A DNA stretch of 64,000 nt, from the NCBI GenBank assembly GCA_036172665.1, contig CM069876.1:434001-498000 (forward strand), read 5' to 3'. Under the pieces are notes generated by a model that saw nothing but the letters and a program-made list of their open reading frames with translations, was not told the DNA's origin and ran no database searches. Positions 11,926 through 25,063 of this stretch are shown one piece after another. The translations under genes and the position numbers were made by a program. This DNA comes from Prosopocoilus inquinatus (Eukaryota > Arthropoda > Insecta > Coleoptera > Lucanidae). Position 1 is the stretch's first letter; the number at the start of each line of letters is the position of its first letter.

Positions 11926-13985
11926 GATTACTGTATTTTTAGATAGTGCTTTCTACGAGTTTTCCAACCGTACCATATTCTATGGTCTTAAGATTTATGA
12001 CTTGTTAGTTATTATCACTTCTGTATAATCAACTTAAGGAATGTGCTGTAAAATATTTTCATTCGTCTCAGAATCATTTAAGATATTCATCCATACAATT
12101 TATCGTACTTTTAGTGATTGAAATAAAAATAAATAAATAAATTCAGGAATTGAACGATTTTAATGCCATTGTTAATTACTGATTTGTTATTTAGTTATAA
12201 TACATATTTTCTTGAGGTTACACTTAATGTTTGAAAATGTTCTTATTTATATTATTATTTCACTATTATATGTTTCGTTGTTCAAAATTGGGCATTCTTA
12301 ATGTTTCGATTTTAAGCGCTCGTGTAAATTTTGCTTTATAATTTTGAAAATGCTCTGATTTTATTCATCAGTCAAAGACGTTTCAAATCATAATACTTAT
12401 TATTACATCACTGTTAAATTTCAAGTTAAAATACTGTAACAAGTAGCTACTTAATTATATTTTAGTTCATCTAACCTGATAAGCAGTTATCATAAAAACA
12501 GGAAAGTATCACCACATAATGGATCAGATGAATAAAACGAAGAACAAAACGCTTTGTTTTAAAATCTGTAAAGTAAACTATCAAATGTGTGGAGAAGTAT
12601 TCTAAATAATTGCGTTCGAAGTAAGAATTTTTATTTATTCATGGAGAATTATTTCTTGTACATCTAGACCACAACTGTATTTTTAATCATAATGTTTATG
12701 TAAATCTGTATGTCATGGCATAGTAATTTTATCATCACTCATACGCCCTCAAAACTGGAAATTGATACTAGGCGTCGTGAGTATTAGTAACCTTTAGATC
12801 GGAATGTTGAAACACTGAACTAATATCTAATATCATTTCAAAAACGAGTCGAATTTTCATTAAATAAAAGCAGTTAAATTTATGTAAGTCAAACTGATTT
12901 ATTAATATTTTCTACATTACATATTCAGAAAGTATTTAAACAATAAAATAGATTTTTGTTATTCGGAAAAGTATTTCGTAAATGCCGACGAATACTACAA
13001 ATAGCGAAGGTTGCCGATTTAGCACTATAGCTGTGAATCATTACAACATGCCCAACAAAATTTGCTTGCATTTCCATTTAAGATCGTGTTGAAGTTTACT
13101 GTTCTTCCAGAACACCGGCAACAAATTCTTCGAATTGTAAATGCCTACTACGTGACTAACCGTTTTACCTGAGAGATACTTTTAAATTAGTCTTAGCTCA
13201 ATGCTTACAATAAATAAAACAACATCCAGACACTCAACAATTTAGTTATGAAAGTGTCAGACAAATTTTGGTTTAAAATGTATCGTGTTTAATTTTACGA
13301 ATTTAATTCAAATCATTTTTAACATAAATAAGTACGTTTCACATTCACGGTAAAAGGGAATGTATTATGTTTGGTATTAAATCATTATTTGTTACAAAAT
13401 TTTTATTAAAAAAAAAATATATTGCATGTTTGCATCCACGACACATTTGTAGACTTAAATTTAGCTAGAGTTTAAAGGTGAACAAAATACAGTGGAGTAC
13501 AATTTTTATTAAACTCTATTAATTTCGGCTTAATCTATTTTCAGGAGTGAAAGTTGCAAAATGTACTGATTAGAATTTTTTACAAAGAAGATTTTTCCTT
13601 AACTTACCGAAAATATAAGAAACATGTATGTTACGCGAAGACTAATACAAGAACGTATCGAAATTTTTACATTAAAATATTTAAGGATAGCAATTTTAGC
13701 GCCGGAGGTCTGAAATCGGTTAAAGCAGGTAAAATATACTTAGTTGGGTATACTTGTGATGACTTTAAACTGAGAGACCTAAAATTGTTGTTGAATATTT
13801 ATGCATGTTTCTAAATTTCCCAAAATATTCAAGCCTGTGATAAATTTCTTACAATTTCGTACTGTCCTTCGTTAGTACCCCTCTATGAACTTGGATCAGC
13901 CATTTATTTTAAATCATTCTATATACAGGGTTACAACTAATTAAAGGGCCAGTACGGGGAACTCGTAAACTATAAGAGATACAAA
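11926..13985. other. AT-rich non-coding DNA
   Basis: No gene is recognised. An isolated plus-strand frame of 86 codons at 13554-13814 has no family resemblance. A single CAGGGTT tip sits at about 13926, just upstream of the Tc1 relic. Confidence 0.35.
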
Positions 13986-13989
13986 GACG

Positions 13990-16211
13990 GTTAAATTACA
14001 GGAAAGTTGCGCTATCTTGAGGTCTAAACAAATATTCAAAATAATCTTCTATTTTCAGTCGTAACTGAAATATCTTCAGAAAACTGAAAATTCTCATTTT
14101 CGATTTAAATTACTTTTGGTGTCGGCTCGGTAATGCGCTGGGGAGAGTTTTGCTTCAAACGTCCCACACAGATAGTCTGTACATATGTGAGGTTTATGAA
14201 TGCTGGAACAGATTGTAGTTGATAATGTAGTGCCATTCGCTCTCTTTATTGGATCGGATTTCCTGTTTATGTAAGATAATGCTCAACCCCATGTAGCTAT
14301 ACAGGTTCTTCAATACTTGAGTGCAGTGTTACGGGCCCAGATTGCTTCAGCTGCATGACACTGGTAGCGTTATGTCACCTAAACTCGTCCATTTCCCTCC
14401 TAGTTTTTTTGTTGCTAGATTCGACCAGAATTGTTGCTCTTTGGAAACCTATCGCTCTTTGATTACTTAAATTGGCTTCTAACTTATTTTCTGCTTCTAC
14501 TGAGCGAGTTACACTCTCCATTTTACCCGCGTCATCGAGTTTTCGACCAAAACGTCTCTGCAATTTTTTTTTGTTTAACGCGTGGCCATATTTCATCTTC
14601 AGTTTGGCCACCAATTTTCAACTCTGTTACGGTCGAAGTCGCTTGTTTTTATGGTAAATATTTCTGTTAGACAAATGTCAGCCCTGACTTCCCCTCGACT
14701 CCGCACATTCATTCATTTAGCCCTCGTTTGAGTGTAAAACTTTCTCTGGTAAGGGGAACACGTCCATTAGAGTTTGCTCGTGCAGAAGCTAACAGGTGTT
14801 ACCCTATTTTGATTGACGTAACCTTTTTTTCCCCAAGGGCGAATCGTTTTCTTCGTTTGAGAAACAATTTTTTGGTGTCAAGGTCAGTCGTTTATTACTG
14901 ATTCCGACTGACTTGGTGATTTAATTCTCTTTTTTTTTTTAATTTTACTTAAAATTTTTGTTGTCCTTGTAGAGAAGCCGTATCCCGTTTCCGATTACGA
15001 CAGGACTATTACACTTCCTAATCCGATAAATCACTGGGTATCAAACGGTCGTCCCGATAAGGAAATTTATCTATTCGAGGCGGAGTCTCGAACACCGTTC
15101 ACGCCTCGTTGTTCTTCCGAAAAATACTCTCGAAGGAGCTTCGGGATTGAATCGTCGACTACCACGTAGGTTCTGTCGTATAAGGTAACCGTTTACACCT
15201 TTTTTCGTCACTTCGGTTAGTCGTAACATATATCCAGACTCGTCTTGCAGGATAACTTTTTGGTCCTTTCAATTTACGTGCAACTTTGGTTGCCTAATTT
15301 ATGTCTCACTCTTGCGTCAGACAATTTAATTCAATCAATACAATTTTTTTTTTATTAAAGTCACTAATTAATTTTTCCTCGATAACAATTGTCAATGGTA
15401 ACTTTATTCCTTTGGTTAACGTTTGAGTCAATTCAGTTACTAGATTTTTTTGTTACATGGGTTATTGTGAGACGACAGGAAATTTCCGAACGTACAAATC
15501 ATTTTGTATTTTGAAATATTGAAGATAAATTGGTGAAACACTTTGAACCAACTTTAACGTTAACGTGTTACTTAATGCTATTTGCCGTAAATTGTTCTTA
15601 TTCTGTCACTGAATTGTTGTCTTGGACACATTCCGCCTTTTTAAAACTGGAGTTAAGTTTGGTTTGGAATTATAGTTGATACCGTGGTCTGTATCCTCCA
15701 GTTGGCGACTCTCGATTAATTATTGTTAAATATACTGTTTTTTTTTGGGGGATTTCCTCCTTTACTCCACGTCCTCTCCGACTATAAAAAGCTGCCGATG
15801 GTATCACGCTGTGTCCCTTGCTGACGACACTAATGAACTATTGGAAATCCCGTGTACGCAGGTAAGAACTACCCTGCCTCGTTTTACGTGCACATGTTAC
15901 GGTTGTTTATTTATTTGATGCAACAAGTTGAATCGCAACGTGTAACATTTTTTGGCACCCAACGTAACAGCTGTTAATATTCCATTGATGGAAGGGCCAG
16001 CAAATAGTCCGGATCTAAATTCTATTAGCATTTATGGGTCTCCCTAAAAAGAAAGGTCCAAAGTCGTACATCTGCACCTGTCACTTCTGACCCACTGATA
16101 AATGCAATTCTAGAAGAATGGAAGAATGTTCCTCAGGGTTTAATTGAAAATTTACTCTCAAGCTTGCCAAGGCGTATGGAGGCAGTAATTAGGAGCAGAG
16201 TTAATTGTTAA
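13990..16211 (+). pseudogene. Tc1-like transposase relic, split by a solo LTR
   Basis: Left of the LTR (to 14326), broken frames read FGVGSVMRWGE, a degraded block matching the Tc1 catalytic-core region, and then an HVAIQVLQYL block that follows the second catalytic Asp region. Right of it (from 15970) the frame resumes with NIPLMEGPANSPDLNSI, the Tc1 hallmark before the third acidic residue, and continues through NAILEEWKNVPQGLIENLLSSLPRRMEAVI to a stop at 16209-16211 (read across frame breaks). The two halves join smoothly when the LTR is removed. Several stops and frameshifts make it non-functional. The N-terminal DNA-binding part is not recognisable. Confidence 0.75.
14327..15969 (+). mobile_element. 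Solo LTR, 1.64 kb (family L1, copy 1)
   Basis: The sequence starts TGTTACGGGCCC and ends CCCAACGTAACA, the TG...CA ends of an LTR with a short inverted repeat (TGTTACG/CGTAACA). It is homologous along its length to 43787-45412 in the same orientation. A TATA-like CTATAAAAAGC lies near 15783. The flanking 4-mers GCAG and GCTG differ at one base and could be an aged 4-bp target duplication. It interrupts a Tc1 transposase relic. No internal retroelement genes are present, so it arose by LTR-LTR recombination. Confidence 0.8.
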
Positions 16212-18757
16212 CATCGCGTTGAATACTCAAATTTCAGTTTTTACAATTTTTTCCGTTCTTACAATTTGAGCATTTTGAATCAAAAAGAAATTGAAATCAA
16301 AAAACAAAGATTTGAAGTTAAGAATGTCTGGAATTGATTTTTTTGTTCTTAATTTCTATATTGAAATTAAGTACGTTTAATAAATTGATGCGTTAATTGA
16401 GTTTATTAATAAAAAAAAGTATATTTGATAAAGATACACTATATTTATTCATTTTTTGTTCTGCCGTGAAAGGATGGTGCTAGCACCTGACGTAGTTCTA
16501 CAGGAACGTGAAATTTTCTGCTCTGTTGCATGAGAAGAAGTGTTTATAATCTTGCTACAAAATGTATGCCTAAGCGTGAATCCGGTTAAAATTCCGGACT
16601 GCGGGCTGCATGGGAACAAGAACGATTTAGATTCTCTTTGCTATTTATTACATTTAATTAATTTTCAACAATCAGACTCTAAATGATAATGTACGATAAT
16701 GCTCTATAAAATACAAGTTACACCCCAGTTTTGTTTTGTATATTGTATTTCTTCTTCTAATCTTAGTTAAGAAATCTTAGTTTATTTAAAATTTAGTTTC
16801 CGTTATAGTACGAAAAATAGTATATTACAATGTTTCTAATTATGACATAACTTTCTATCTAATAAGTAAATGGAACTCGTATACCTATTTTAAATAAGTT
16901 GGCTGTAAACGAAAGAAAATAACCTGTCGCACATGTGTGGAATGATAAAATCTGTTAATGTGATAACAAGATGATATTTTTCACTTTAATATACCTCAGT
17001 TACATTTCAAAGTCAATTATCGGGATCGCTTAATTTTTAAAAATAACTACAAGTATAACTTGAAATACATATGTGACCTTAAATACGTTGGAGAAGATAA
17101 GAAAAGCGTAAAAATAAATATCGATACTTATCAAGTAGTAGCGGTTTTGGTGTACGCATTTTGCACGTAAGTAAGATAAAGTTCTCATTCCTTAATACTC
17201 ACTAATATGTCATTTTTATAAAATTTTGTTGCAAATTGTTTTTGATTTTTTTTTTTGTCTGTTCGTCATTTTTATAGTTATGGATCGTTTGCTCTTTTGA
17301 AAGTTAAATAATATTAAGCATATGTATAAGGTTTGGTTAATTATTATTATTATTACTATATTTTTGTCCTTCAAAAAGGCATGTAAACATTTTTCGCATA
17401 TAAGCGATATACAGGCGGTGCCACTTAAGGCGGATTCTTTCATACCTCTCTAGGTATTAATTTTACGAAAAAATGTTTTAAATGAAAGTTTCACCGGATC
17501 TTGTGGAGCATATTCTAGAATTAGTTTGACGTATACAGAATGTTTCGTTCAGCCTGGGCGTTAGGTTACTTCGTTGTTTTAAATGGAACACCCTATATAA
17601 TTTACATTTTCGAATTCTGGAAGGAATTCTAATGTGACTTTGTGTACCATACATAGTTCTCGCGTTCTTCAACTTTTTATAAATATTATCGCTCTTGCAG
17701 TACCTCAAACAAATGTAAATATCTTCCGAACAAATGACATTAGAGACTTGTGGTTTCTTGCAAAAATTTCGTTTTGAAACACTTTTTCAGTTACACATAA
17801 GTTTAAAAAACTTGAGAATATTCAAACTATGATAACAAATTTCTTTTTAAAGGACTTATATAACTTGTACCATTATTAGATGCGCCATTTAATTCTCTTT
17901 TGAACGATATAGGGTTGTTAATAGTTTTTTCAGTATTTAGATTTTTCTTTACGATTTTTAAAAATACACGAAATATGGAGACATTTGTTAGTTGCTATGG
18001 TTACAGAGCAAGCAAACTGTTTATCTTACCCTAAATTATTAAGTATTATGCGAAAAATTCAAAAAGTTAAAATTAATCTTTAAGAAGTTCTCTTACGTAA
18101 GAAGACTACCCTTTTAATCTCCTCCGTAAGCTATGAGACACCCAGTATAACTTATATCTGATGTAACACATAATGAATCATATATACTCACCGTTGCAAC
18201 GACATTTTTTTCGTTCTAACGATTTCCTCCTGATAGCAGTTCGTATTCCAGTGCAAAACTCTTGAAATGTTATGCTTCCCACGTTTCTAGGATCAAGTTG
18301 TTGAAATATGGCATTTATTTCCTATAAAGTAAAAAATAACGTTAGTCAAGAGTGCAAATACAGTTCTCATTTTGAATATCGTTTAATAGTAATGGATAAC
18401 AGTTATTTTGCGGCTGGAGAACTGTTTAAGGGCACTTTCACGTTGCTGTGAATATAATATTCGTTCCCTTAACAAGATACCAGATATTAAAAAACAAACA
18501 TTTCCGTTTCCATTTGTGACTATAAGTTGGATGGTAAATAAAGTATCAAATAACAAATTACTATTTAACCAAGGCGTAATTTACTTTATTTTGTACAGGA
18601 AGTAAAATTTTATTTTTATTTTGGATTCAAGAAAGTCTTGTATCGATGTTCGATATTACGAATGTCGATTCTTTTTAAAGTATCGATACTACAGGATGTT
18701 CAGTTACCCTCTTTACAAATTAAAGTAGATAGAAAAACATCTTGTCAACTTAGGTTC
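16212..18757. other. AT-rich non-coding DNA with repeat tips
   Basis: No gene recognised. Two dispersed-repeat tips are present: GGAACACCCTATATA at about 17584 and GAGACACCCAGTATA at about 18134, the second homologous to 3560-3650 and 38523-38600. The Tc1 3' terminus probably lies within the first few hundred bases but I cannot place it. Confidence 0.4.
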
Positions 18758-18767
18758 GAATCGCTTT

Positions 18768-21700
18768 CAGTGGCGGATCGTCGGGGCGGGCAAGGTGGGC
18801 TGTGCCCACCCTGTCCTATGAAGTTGCACGTTCCGGTTCCTCCTCCGGGCAACCCCGAAAAACTAATTTGTTTGGAAACTGCACCCACTTTCCCTTTTGC
18901 AGTTATTGTTAAATCGTCCATTGTTTTTTGGTGAAAAGCGTTGGAAAGACGAGAAAATTCTCTGTAAAGCCCCCGCTTAAATTGAATTAAAAAATTACAA
19001 GCGCGATCGTTAGGGGAGGGAGAGAGGTTCATTTAACTGACCAACTAAAAGTACGTCGCTTTTGAATTTTGTTTGATTGTAATCCAAGAATGCGTTCTTC
19101 GATTATTTTTTGGTAAAAGGCGTTGGAAAACTGAGAAAAATCTCAGTAAACCCTGCACCTAAATTGAATTCAAAAATTATAAGCTCGATCGCGAGAGAGA
19201 TCACAAGTGCAATCGTGAGGGGAGGGAGAGACGTTCAGTTAATTGGGCAAATAAGAAACGCGTTGCTTTCGAATCTTGATTGTAATTCAAGAACGCCGAT
19301 TTTTTTTTGCTAAACGGCGTTTTAAAGCTGAGGAAAAGCTCTGTAAATGCCCCATTTAAATAGAATTCAAAAATTACCAGCGCATTCGGGACGGGAGGGA
19401 GAGACGTTCGTTTCGTTTTTTGAATATTTATTGTAACCCAAGAATGCGTTCGTCGATTGTTTTTTTGGTAAAAAACGTTGGAAAGCTAAGAAAAAAACTC
19501 AGTTAATTCCGTGCTTGGTTAAATTGAATTCGAAAATTATAAGTGTAATCGCGACGGGAGAGAGAGACGTTCGTTTAATTGAACAAACAAAAAAAACGTC
19601 GCTTTTGAATTGTTATTTGTTATTGATTCGAAAATTACAAGTGCAATCGCGAGGGTAAGGAGAGACGTTCAGTCAATTGAGCAAATACGCGTTGCATTTG
19701 AATTCTTTTTTTATCTCGAGAACGCGTTCGTCGATTGTTTTTTAGTGAAAAGCCTTGGAAAGCTGAGAAAAGGCTCTGTAAATCCTCTGCTTAAATTGAA
19801 TTCAAAAATTATAAGCGCGATCGCAAGGGGAGGGAGAGACGTTCAGTCAATTGAGCAAATACGCGTTGCTTTTGAATTTTTTTTATATCTCGAGAACGCG
19901 TTCATCGATTGTTTTTTAGTGAAAAGCCTTGGAAAGCTGAGAAAAGGCTCTGTAAATTCTCTGTTTAAATTTAATTCAAAAATTACAAGAGCGATCGCGA
20001 GGGGAGGGAGAGACGTTCAGTTAATTGACCAAATAAAAAACGCGTCGCTTTTGAATTGTGTTTGATTGTAATCCAACAATGCGTTCGTCGATTTTTTTTT
20101 GGTAAAAGACGTTGGAAAGCTGTGAAAAATTTCAGTAAATCTCGCGCCTAAATTGAATTCAAAAAGCATAAGCGCGATCGCAAGGGGAGGGAGAGACGTT
20201 CAGTCAATTGAGCAAATCCGCGTTGCTTTTGATTTTTTTTTGTATCTCGAGAACGCGTTCATCGATTGTTTTTTAGTGAAAAGCATTGGAAAGCTGAGAA
20301 AAGGCTCTGTAAATCCTCTGCTTAAATTTAATTCAAAAATTACAAGCGCGATCGCGAGGGGAGGGAGAGACGTTCAGTTAATTGACCAAATAAAAAACGC
20401 GTCGCTTTTGAATTTTGTTTGATTGTAATCCAAGAATGCGTTCGTCGATTTTTTTTTTTTGGTAAAAGACGTTGGAAAGCTGTGAGAAATTTCAGTAAAT
20501 CTCGCGCCTAAATTGAATTCAGAAATTACAAGCGCGATCGCGAGGGGAGGGAGAGAGGTTCGTTTAATTGAGCAAATAAAAAACGCGTCGCTTTTGAATT
20601 TTTATTGTAACCCAAGAATGCGGTCGTCGATTGTTTTTTGGTAAAAGACGTTGGAAAGCTGATAAAAAGCTCAGTAAATTCCGTGCTTAAATTGGATTCG
20701 AAAATTACAAGTGCAATCGCGAGGGGAAGGAGAGACATTCAGTCAATTGAGCAAATACGCGTTGCTTTTGAATTTTTTTTGTATCTCGAGAACGCGTTCA
20801 TTGATTGTTTTTTGGTGAAAAGCGTTGGAAAGCTGAGAAAAGGCTCTGTAAATCCTCTGCTTAAATTTAATTCAAAAATTACAAGCGCGATCGCGAGGGG
20901 AGGGAGAGAGGTTCGTTTAATTGAGCAAATAAAAAACGCGTCGCTTTTGAATTTTGTTTGATTGTAATCCAAGAATGCGTTGGTCGATTTTTTTTTGGTA
21001 AAAGACGTTGGAAAGCTGTGAAAAATTTCAGTAAATCTCGCGCCTAAATTGAATTCAAAAATTACAAGCGCGATCGCGAGGGGAGGGAGAGACGTTCGTT
21101 TAATTGAGCAAACAAAAAACACGTCGCTTTTGAATTTTTATTGTAACCCAAGAATGCGTTCGTCAATGGTTTTTTGGTAAAAGACGTTGGAAAGCTGAGA
21201 AAAAGCTCAGTAAATTCCGTGCTTAAATTGGATTCGAAAATAACAAGTGCAATCGCGAGGGGAAGGAGAGACGTTCAGTCAATTGAGCAAATACGCGTTG
21301 CTTTTGAATTCTTTTTGTATCTCGAGAACGCGTTCATCGATTGTTTTTTGGTGGAAAGCGTTGGAAAGCTGAGAAAAGGCTCTGTAAATCCTCTGCTTAA
21401 ATTTAATTCAAAAATTACAAGCGCGATCGCGAGGGGAGGGAGAGACGTTCAGTTAATTGACCAAATAAAAAACGCGTCGCTTTTGAATTTTTATTGTAAC
21501 CCAAGAATGCGTTCGTCAATGGTTTTTTGGTAAAAGACGTTGGAAAGCTGATAAAAAGCTCAGTAAATTCCGTGCTTAAATTGGATTCGAAAATTACAAG
21601 TACAATCGCGAGGGGAAGGAGAGACGTTCAGTCAATTGAGCAAATACGCGTTGCTTTTGAATTTTTTTTGTATCTCGAGAACGCGTTCATCGATTGTTTT

Positions 21701-22711
21701 TTAGTGAAAAGCCTTGGAAAGCTGAGAAAAGGCTCTGTAAATCTTCTGTTTAAATTTAATTCAAAAATTACAAGCGCGATCGCGAGGGGAGGGAGAGACG
21801 TTCAGTTAATTGACCAAATAAAAAACGCGTCGCTTTTGAATTTTGTTTGATTGTAATCCAAGAATGCGTTGGTCGATTTTTTTTGGTAAAAGACGTTGGA
21901 AAGCTGTGAAAAATTTCAGTAAATCTCGCGCCTAAATTGAATTCAAAAATTACAAGCGCGATCGCGAGGGGAGGGAGAGACGTTCGTTTAATTGAGCAAA
22001 CAAAAAACTCGTCGCTTTTGAATTTTTATTGTAACCCAAGAATGCGTTCGTCAATGGTTTTTTGGTAAAAGACGTTGGAAAGCTGAGAAAAAGCTCAGTA
22101 AATTCCGTGCTTAAATTGGATTCGAAAATTACAAGTACAATCGCGAGGGGAAGGAGAGACGTTCAGTCAATTGAGCAAATACGGGTTGCTTCTGAATTTT
22201 GATTGTATCTCAAGAACGCGTTCGTCGTTTGTTTTTTGGTAAACGGCGCGGCGTTCGAAAGCTGAAACAAAGCCCTGTAAATCACTCACTTATATCAAAT
22301 TCCAAAATTACAAGTGCAATCGTGAGGGGAGGGAAAGACGTTCAGTTAATTGACCAAATAAAAACGCGTCGCTTTTGAATTTTGTTTGATTGTAATCCAA
22401 GAATGCGTTCGTCGATTTTTTTTGGTAAAAGACGTTGGAAAGCTGTGAAAAATTTCAGTAAATCTCGCGCCTAAATTGAATTCAAAATTTAAAAGCGCGA
22501 TTGCGAAAGGAGGGAGAGACTTTCAGTTAATTGGGCAAATAAGAAATGCGTTGCTTTCGAATCTTGATTCAAGAACGCCTTCGCCGATTGTTTTTTGGTA
22601 AACGGCGTTGGAAAGCTGAGAAAAAGCTCTGTAAATCCCCCACTTAAATGCATTCACTTTCCCTTTTTCAGTTGTTGCCCACCCGCAGTAAATCAACACT
22701 AGCCGCTCCTG
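18768..22711. mobile_element. Non-autonomous hAT-like element filled with a satellite array
   Basis: The left end starts CAGTGGCGGATC and the right end, read inverted, CAGGAGCGGCTA. Both tips lead into a GGGCRRG.TGGGC block, as in hAT terminal repeats. An identical 8-bp sequence, ATCGCTTT, flanks the element at 18760-18767 and 22712-22719. Eight bp is the target duplication length of the hAT superfamily. The 3944-bp element has no transposase; its interior is about 21 tandem copies of a ~180-bp unit. Long open frames on both strands across the array are a by-product of the near-multiple-of-three period, and I do not regard them as genes. Confidence 0.8.
18990..22640. repeat. ~180-bp tandem array, about 21 monomers, with higher-order structure
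   Basis: Each monomer has the ordered words GTAAAAGRCGTTGGAAAGC, TCAGTAAATCYC, GCGATCGCGAGGGGAGGGAG, RCGTTCAGT and GCGTYGCTTTTGAAT. Monomer spacing is about 172-184 bp. Subtypes alternate: the AACCCAAGAATGCG subtype occurs at 20611, 21147, 21500 and 22035, spacings 536, 353 and 535 bp, that is three-mer, two-mer and three-mer higher-order units. The left monomers are more diverged than the central ones, as expected if the array grew by unequal exchange in the middle. Confidence 0.85.
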
Positions 22712-22719
22712 ATCGCTTT

Positions 22720-23432
22720 TGTTTACGAGTCATAGTAATTTTACTTTTTCATTTACTAAAAATTATTTAATAACAAAAATTATGTATCGTAATGCTATAT
22801 GTGCACATGTAAATAAACATTACAAAACTCAAATTATGAAATTATAACAGATGTTAAAAAATGAACCCTCTCGACTGTTGCCGGATAAATAAATTTAAAA
22901 AAATAAATAGAAATAAAAATAAATGCACCGAGGAAGGCAGTTGGTACGTACAATGCTTAAATAACAATTTCCAAATAAAAACATCTAATTAATTCTTAGA
23001 TATTTAAATTTGAATGTGTTTCAAGATTCCGTTACCTTGATAATTATATTATATAAATAAGTATACTGAAGAGAACATTTGGTTGCCTGCATGTGTGTAA
23101 CGTAGCATACTGAGTATAATATAAGAATACCGAAACTAACTTGTACGCGTGAAAACGAATTTACTTGTTGTGGCAATACGCAGCAATTTATTACTTAAAT
23201 AATGATATTAAAGTGTTAATGATCAATTAGAGATTGGTGCTATATAGTCATATTAATTAATAATGATCAGATAAATAAATAATGGACACTTAAAACTTGA
23301 TAAAAATAGTAAAGTTTGTGAACATTTTATGCCATAAAAGAACAATTAGTTATAAAAATCTTCTTGTAGCACATTCTGCATACTTTTACCTAAAAAGTAC
23401 AAAATTCGAACCAGAAATAAAATTATTAGAGA
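22720..23432. other. AT-rich non-coding DNA
   Basis: No feature is supported here. Confidence 0.4.
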
Positions 23433-23723
23433 AATTAAACAGTGCTATTTTGAACGTAATTTAGGGTTGTGAGGACTTGATATCTGTGTCTTCAGGAAAA
23501 ACCACAATAGGCTCCGCCTTCGTCCCTTGAGTTTGAGGGTCGCCTAAATGCCCGAGTAATTTCGGTATAAAATACATTATTCCATATTGGAAATTGGTTT
23601 CATAATGATTTATATCCTTATCTAACCGAATTACTTTTTTAAAATATGTAAGAATGTATTTGAACACCTCAAATATTTTATTTTAAAAATATGTAAAATT
23701 GGAAACCACAGTTTATGTAATAT

Positions 23724-24060
23724 TGTTACAGCTGCGACGCGCAAATAAATCTATTTTTAATACGAATCACCGCGTCTTACGTCACAAACGTTATCAAAAT
23801 TTCATGTGATTCCAGTACGTTAGAGATTACAGGGATCTACTATAAAAGCCCGTATAGGCGCGCCAGTTAGTCAGTTATAAGTTAACAGGCGAAGCGTTTA
23901 TACCACGAATAGTAGAAAGTACATTCTGTAGAATTGTTATTTGTTAGACAAGTCTTGCAGCTCATTACTATTGTGTTTTTAATTGTGTAAAGCAACAATT
24001 TGTAATTAAAGTGTTCTGAAATTTAACGACTATAATTTGTGAATTCCCAAATTCGTAACA
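23724..24060 (+). mobile_element. Solo LTR, 337 bp (family L2, copy 1)
   Basis: It starts TGTTACAGCTGCGACG and ends AAATTCGTAACA, with the 4-bp flank ATAT on both sides. A TATA box is seen as CTATAAAAGCCCG near 23851. The orthologous insertion is in segment B copy 2 (32050-32381). Four-bp duplication and size suit a Ty3/gypsy LTR. Confidence 0.75.
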
Positions 24061-24115
24061 ATATTTATGTTTACTTAATGAATTTAGAGTAATTTAAGAT
24101 TTTGTTGAAACTGTA

Positions 24116-25063
24116 CAGGGTGACTACGCGAGAATACCCCCTTTAACACCTTTATTTTTGATTTCAGGAAAAAATGTTTAATACAAAACTTATAGGAACT
24201 AATTCAAAGTTTCTCCGTGTGCTCACGGGAAAACAATTGATGGTCGGATAAAGTAAAGTTAAATTTTTTTAAATGGAACACCCTGTATATTATTACGATT
24301 TTCAATTCTAAATTAAATTATACAGGGACTACGTATATAATAAAACCAATTATGTAGAAGGTGTCTATAAAATAATTCCTATTTAATTTATTTTATTTTT
24401 GAATTTTAGAAATAGAAAACTGGAATAATGATTCTTTTATACTAAGAGATGTGAATCAAAACATGTCAAAAAGATTTACACTTCCTTTGAATATGTTTTA
24501 CATTAAATTTTTAGTCATTTTTTAAAATACAATTTTTCCGAAATATTTTTCGTTTCTAGTTAAAAAGTTTATTTTTAGAAAACATGTAAATCGATTTAAT
24601 TATGTTAATGGTAAAATTTTATTTAATGTTATTTTATTTAAAACCAAAACTTCGTTTTTTTTAGGTATCCGCCGCTCACTTGTTTGTTGTGAATATCTGT
24701 AGCAGTACTGAAATGAATTCTACAATTTTTTTATCCTTTTTTCTTTCTAAAATAAAAAATAAAAAAATAAAGCAGGAATTATTTTATAGACACCTTCTAC
24801 ATTATTAGTTTTATTGTACATGTAGTCCCATTAGAATTTTATTTCGAATCGAAAAACGTAATAAAATACAGGATGTTTCATTAAAAAAAAAAAAAAAAAA
24901 CTTAAATTTAGTTTATATCTCTTTTATCCGACCTTCAATTGTTTTTCTGTGACCACACAGAGAAACTTTCAATTAGTCCCTTTAAATTTGGTATTAAGTA
25001 TTTTTTCCTAAAATCAAAAATCAAAGAGTTAAAGAGGGTAGGAATTCTAGCGTAGTCACCTTG
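24116..25063. mobile_element. 948-bp composite foldback element with known empty site
   Basis: Left end CAGGGTGACTACG and inverted right end CAAGGTGACTACG flank long inverted arms. The outer ~170 bp of each arm is a small CAGGGTG-type element: its inner end is GGAACACCCTG at 24285, mirrored at 24869. Inside these are further inverted arms around AGAAGGTGTCTATAAAAT. The duplicate segment at 32432-32440 reads ACTGTACATACC with no insertion, so the element went in at the GTAC site; a TA target duplication is the simplest reading, though GTAC cannot be excluded. No coding capacity. Confidence 0.85.

Noticed and set aside
19110..21850. Series of open frames (up to 151 codons) repeating IARGGRDVQSIEQIR and KSxGKLRKGSVN on the plus strand, and others on the minus strand
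   Set aside because: They follow the tandem array on both strands; a period near a multiple of three keeps frames open. No start context, no family and no coding support.
18990..22640. CRISPR-like repeat array
   Set aside because: Units are ~180 bp head-to-tail with no unique spacers, in a eukaryotic transposon.
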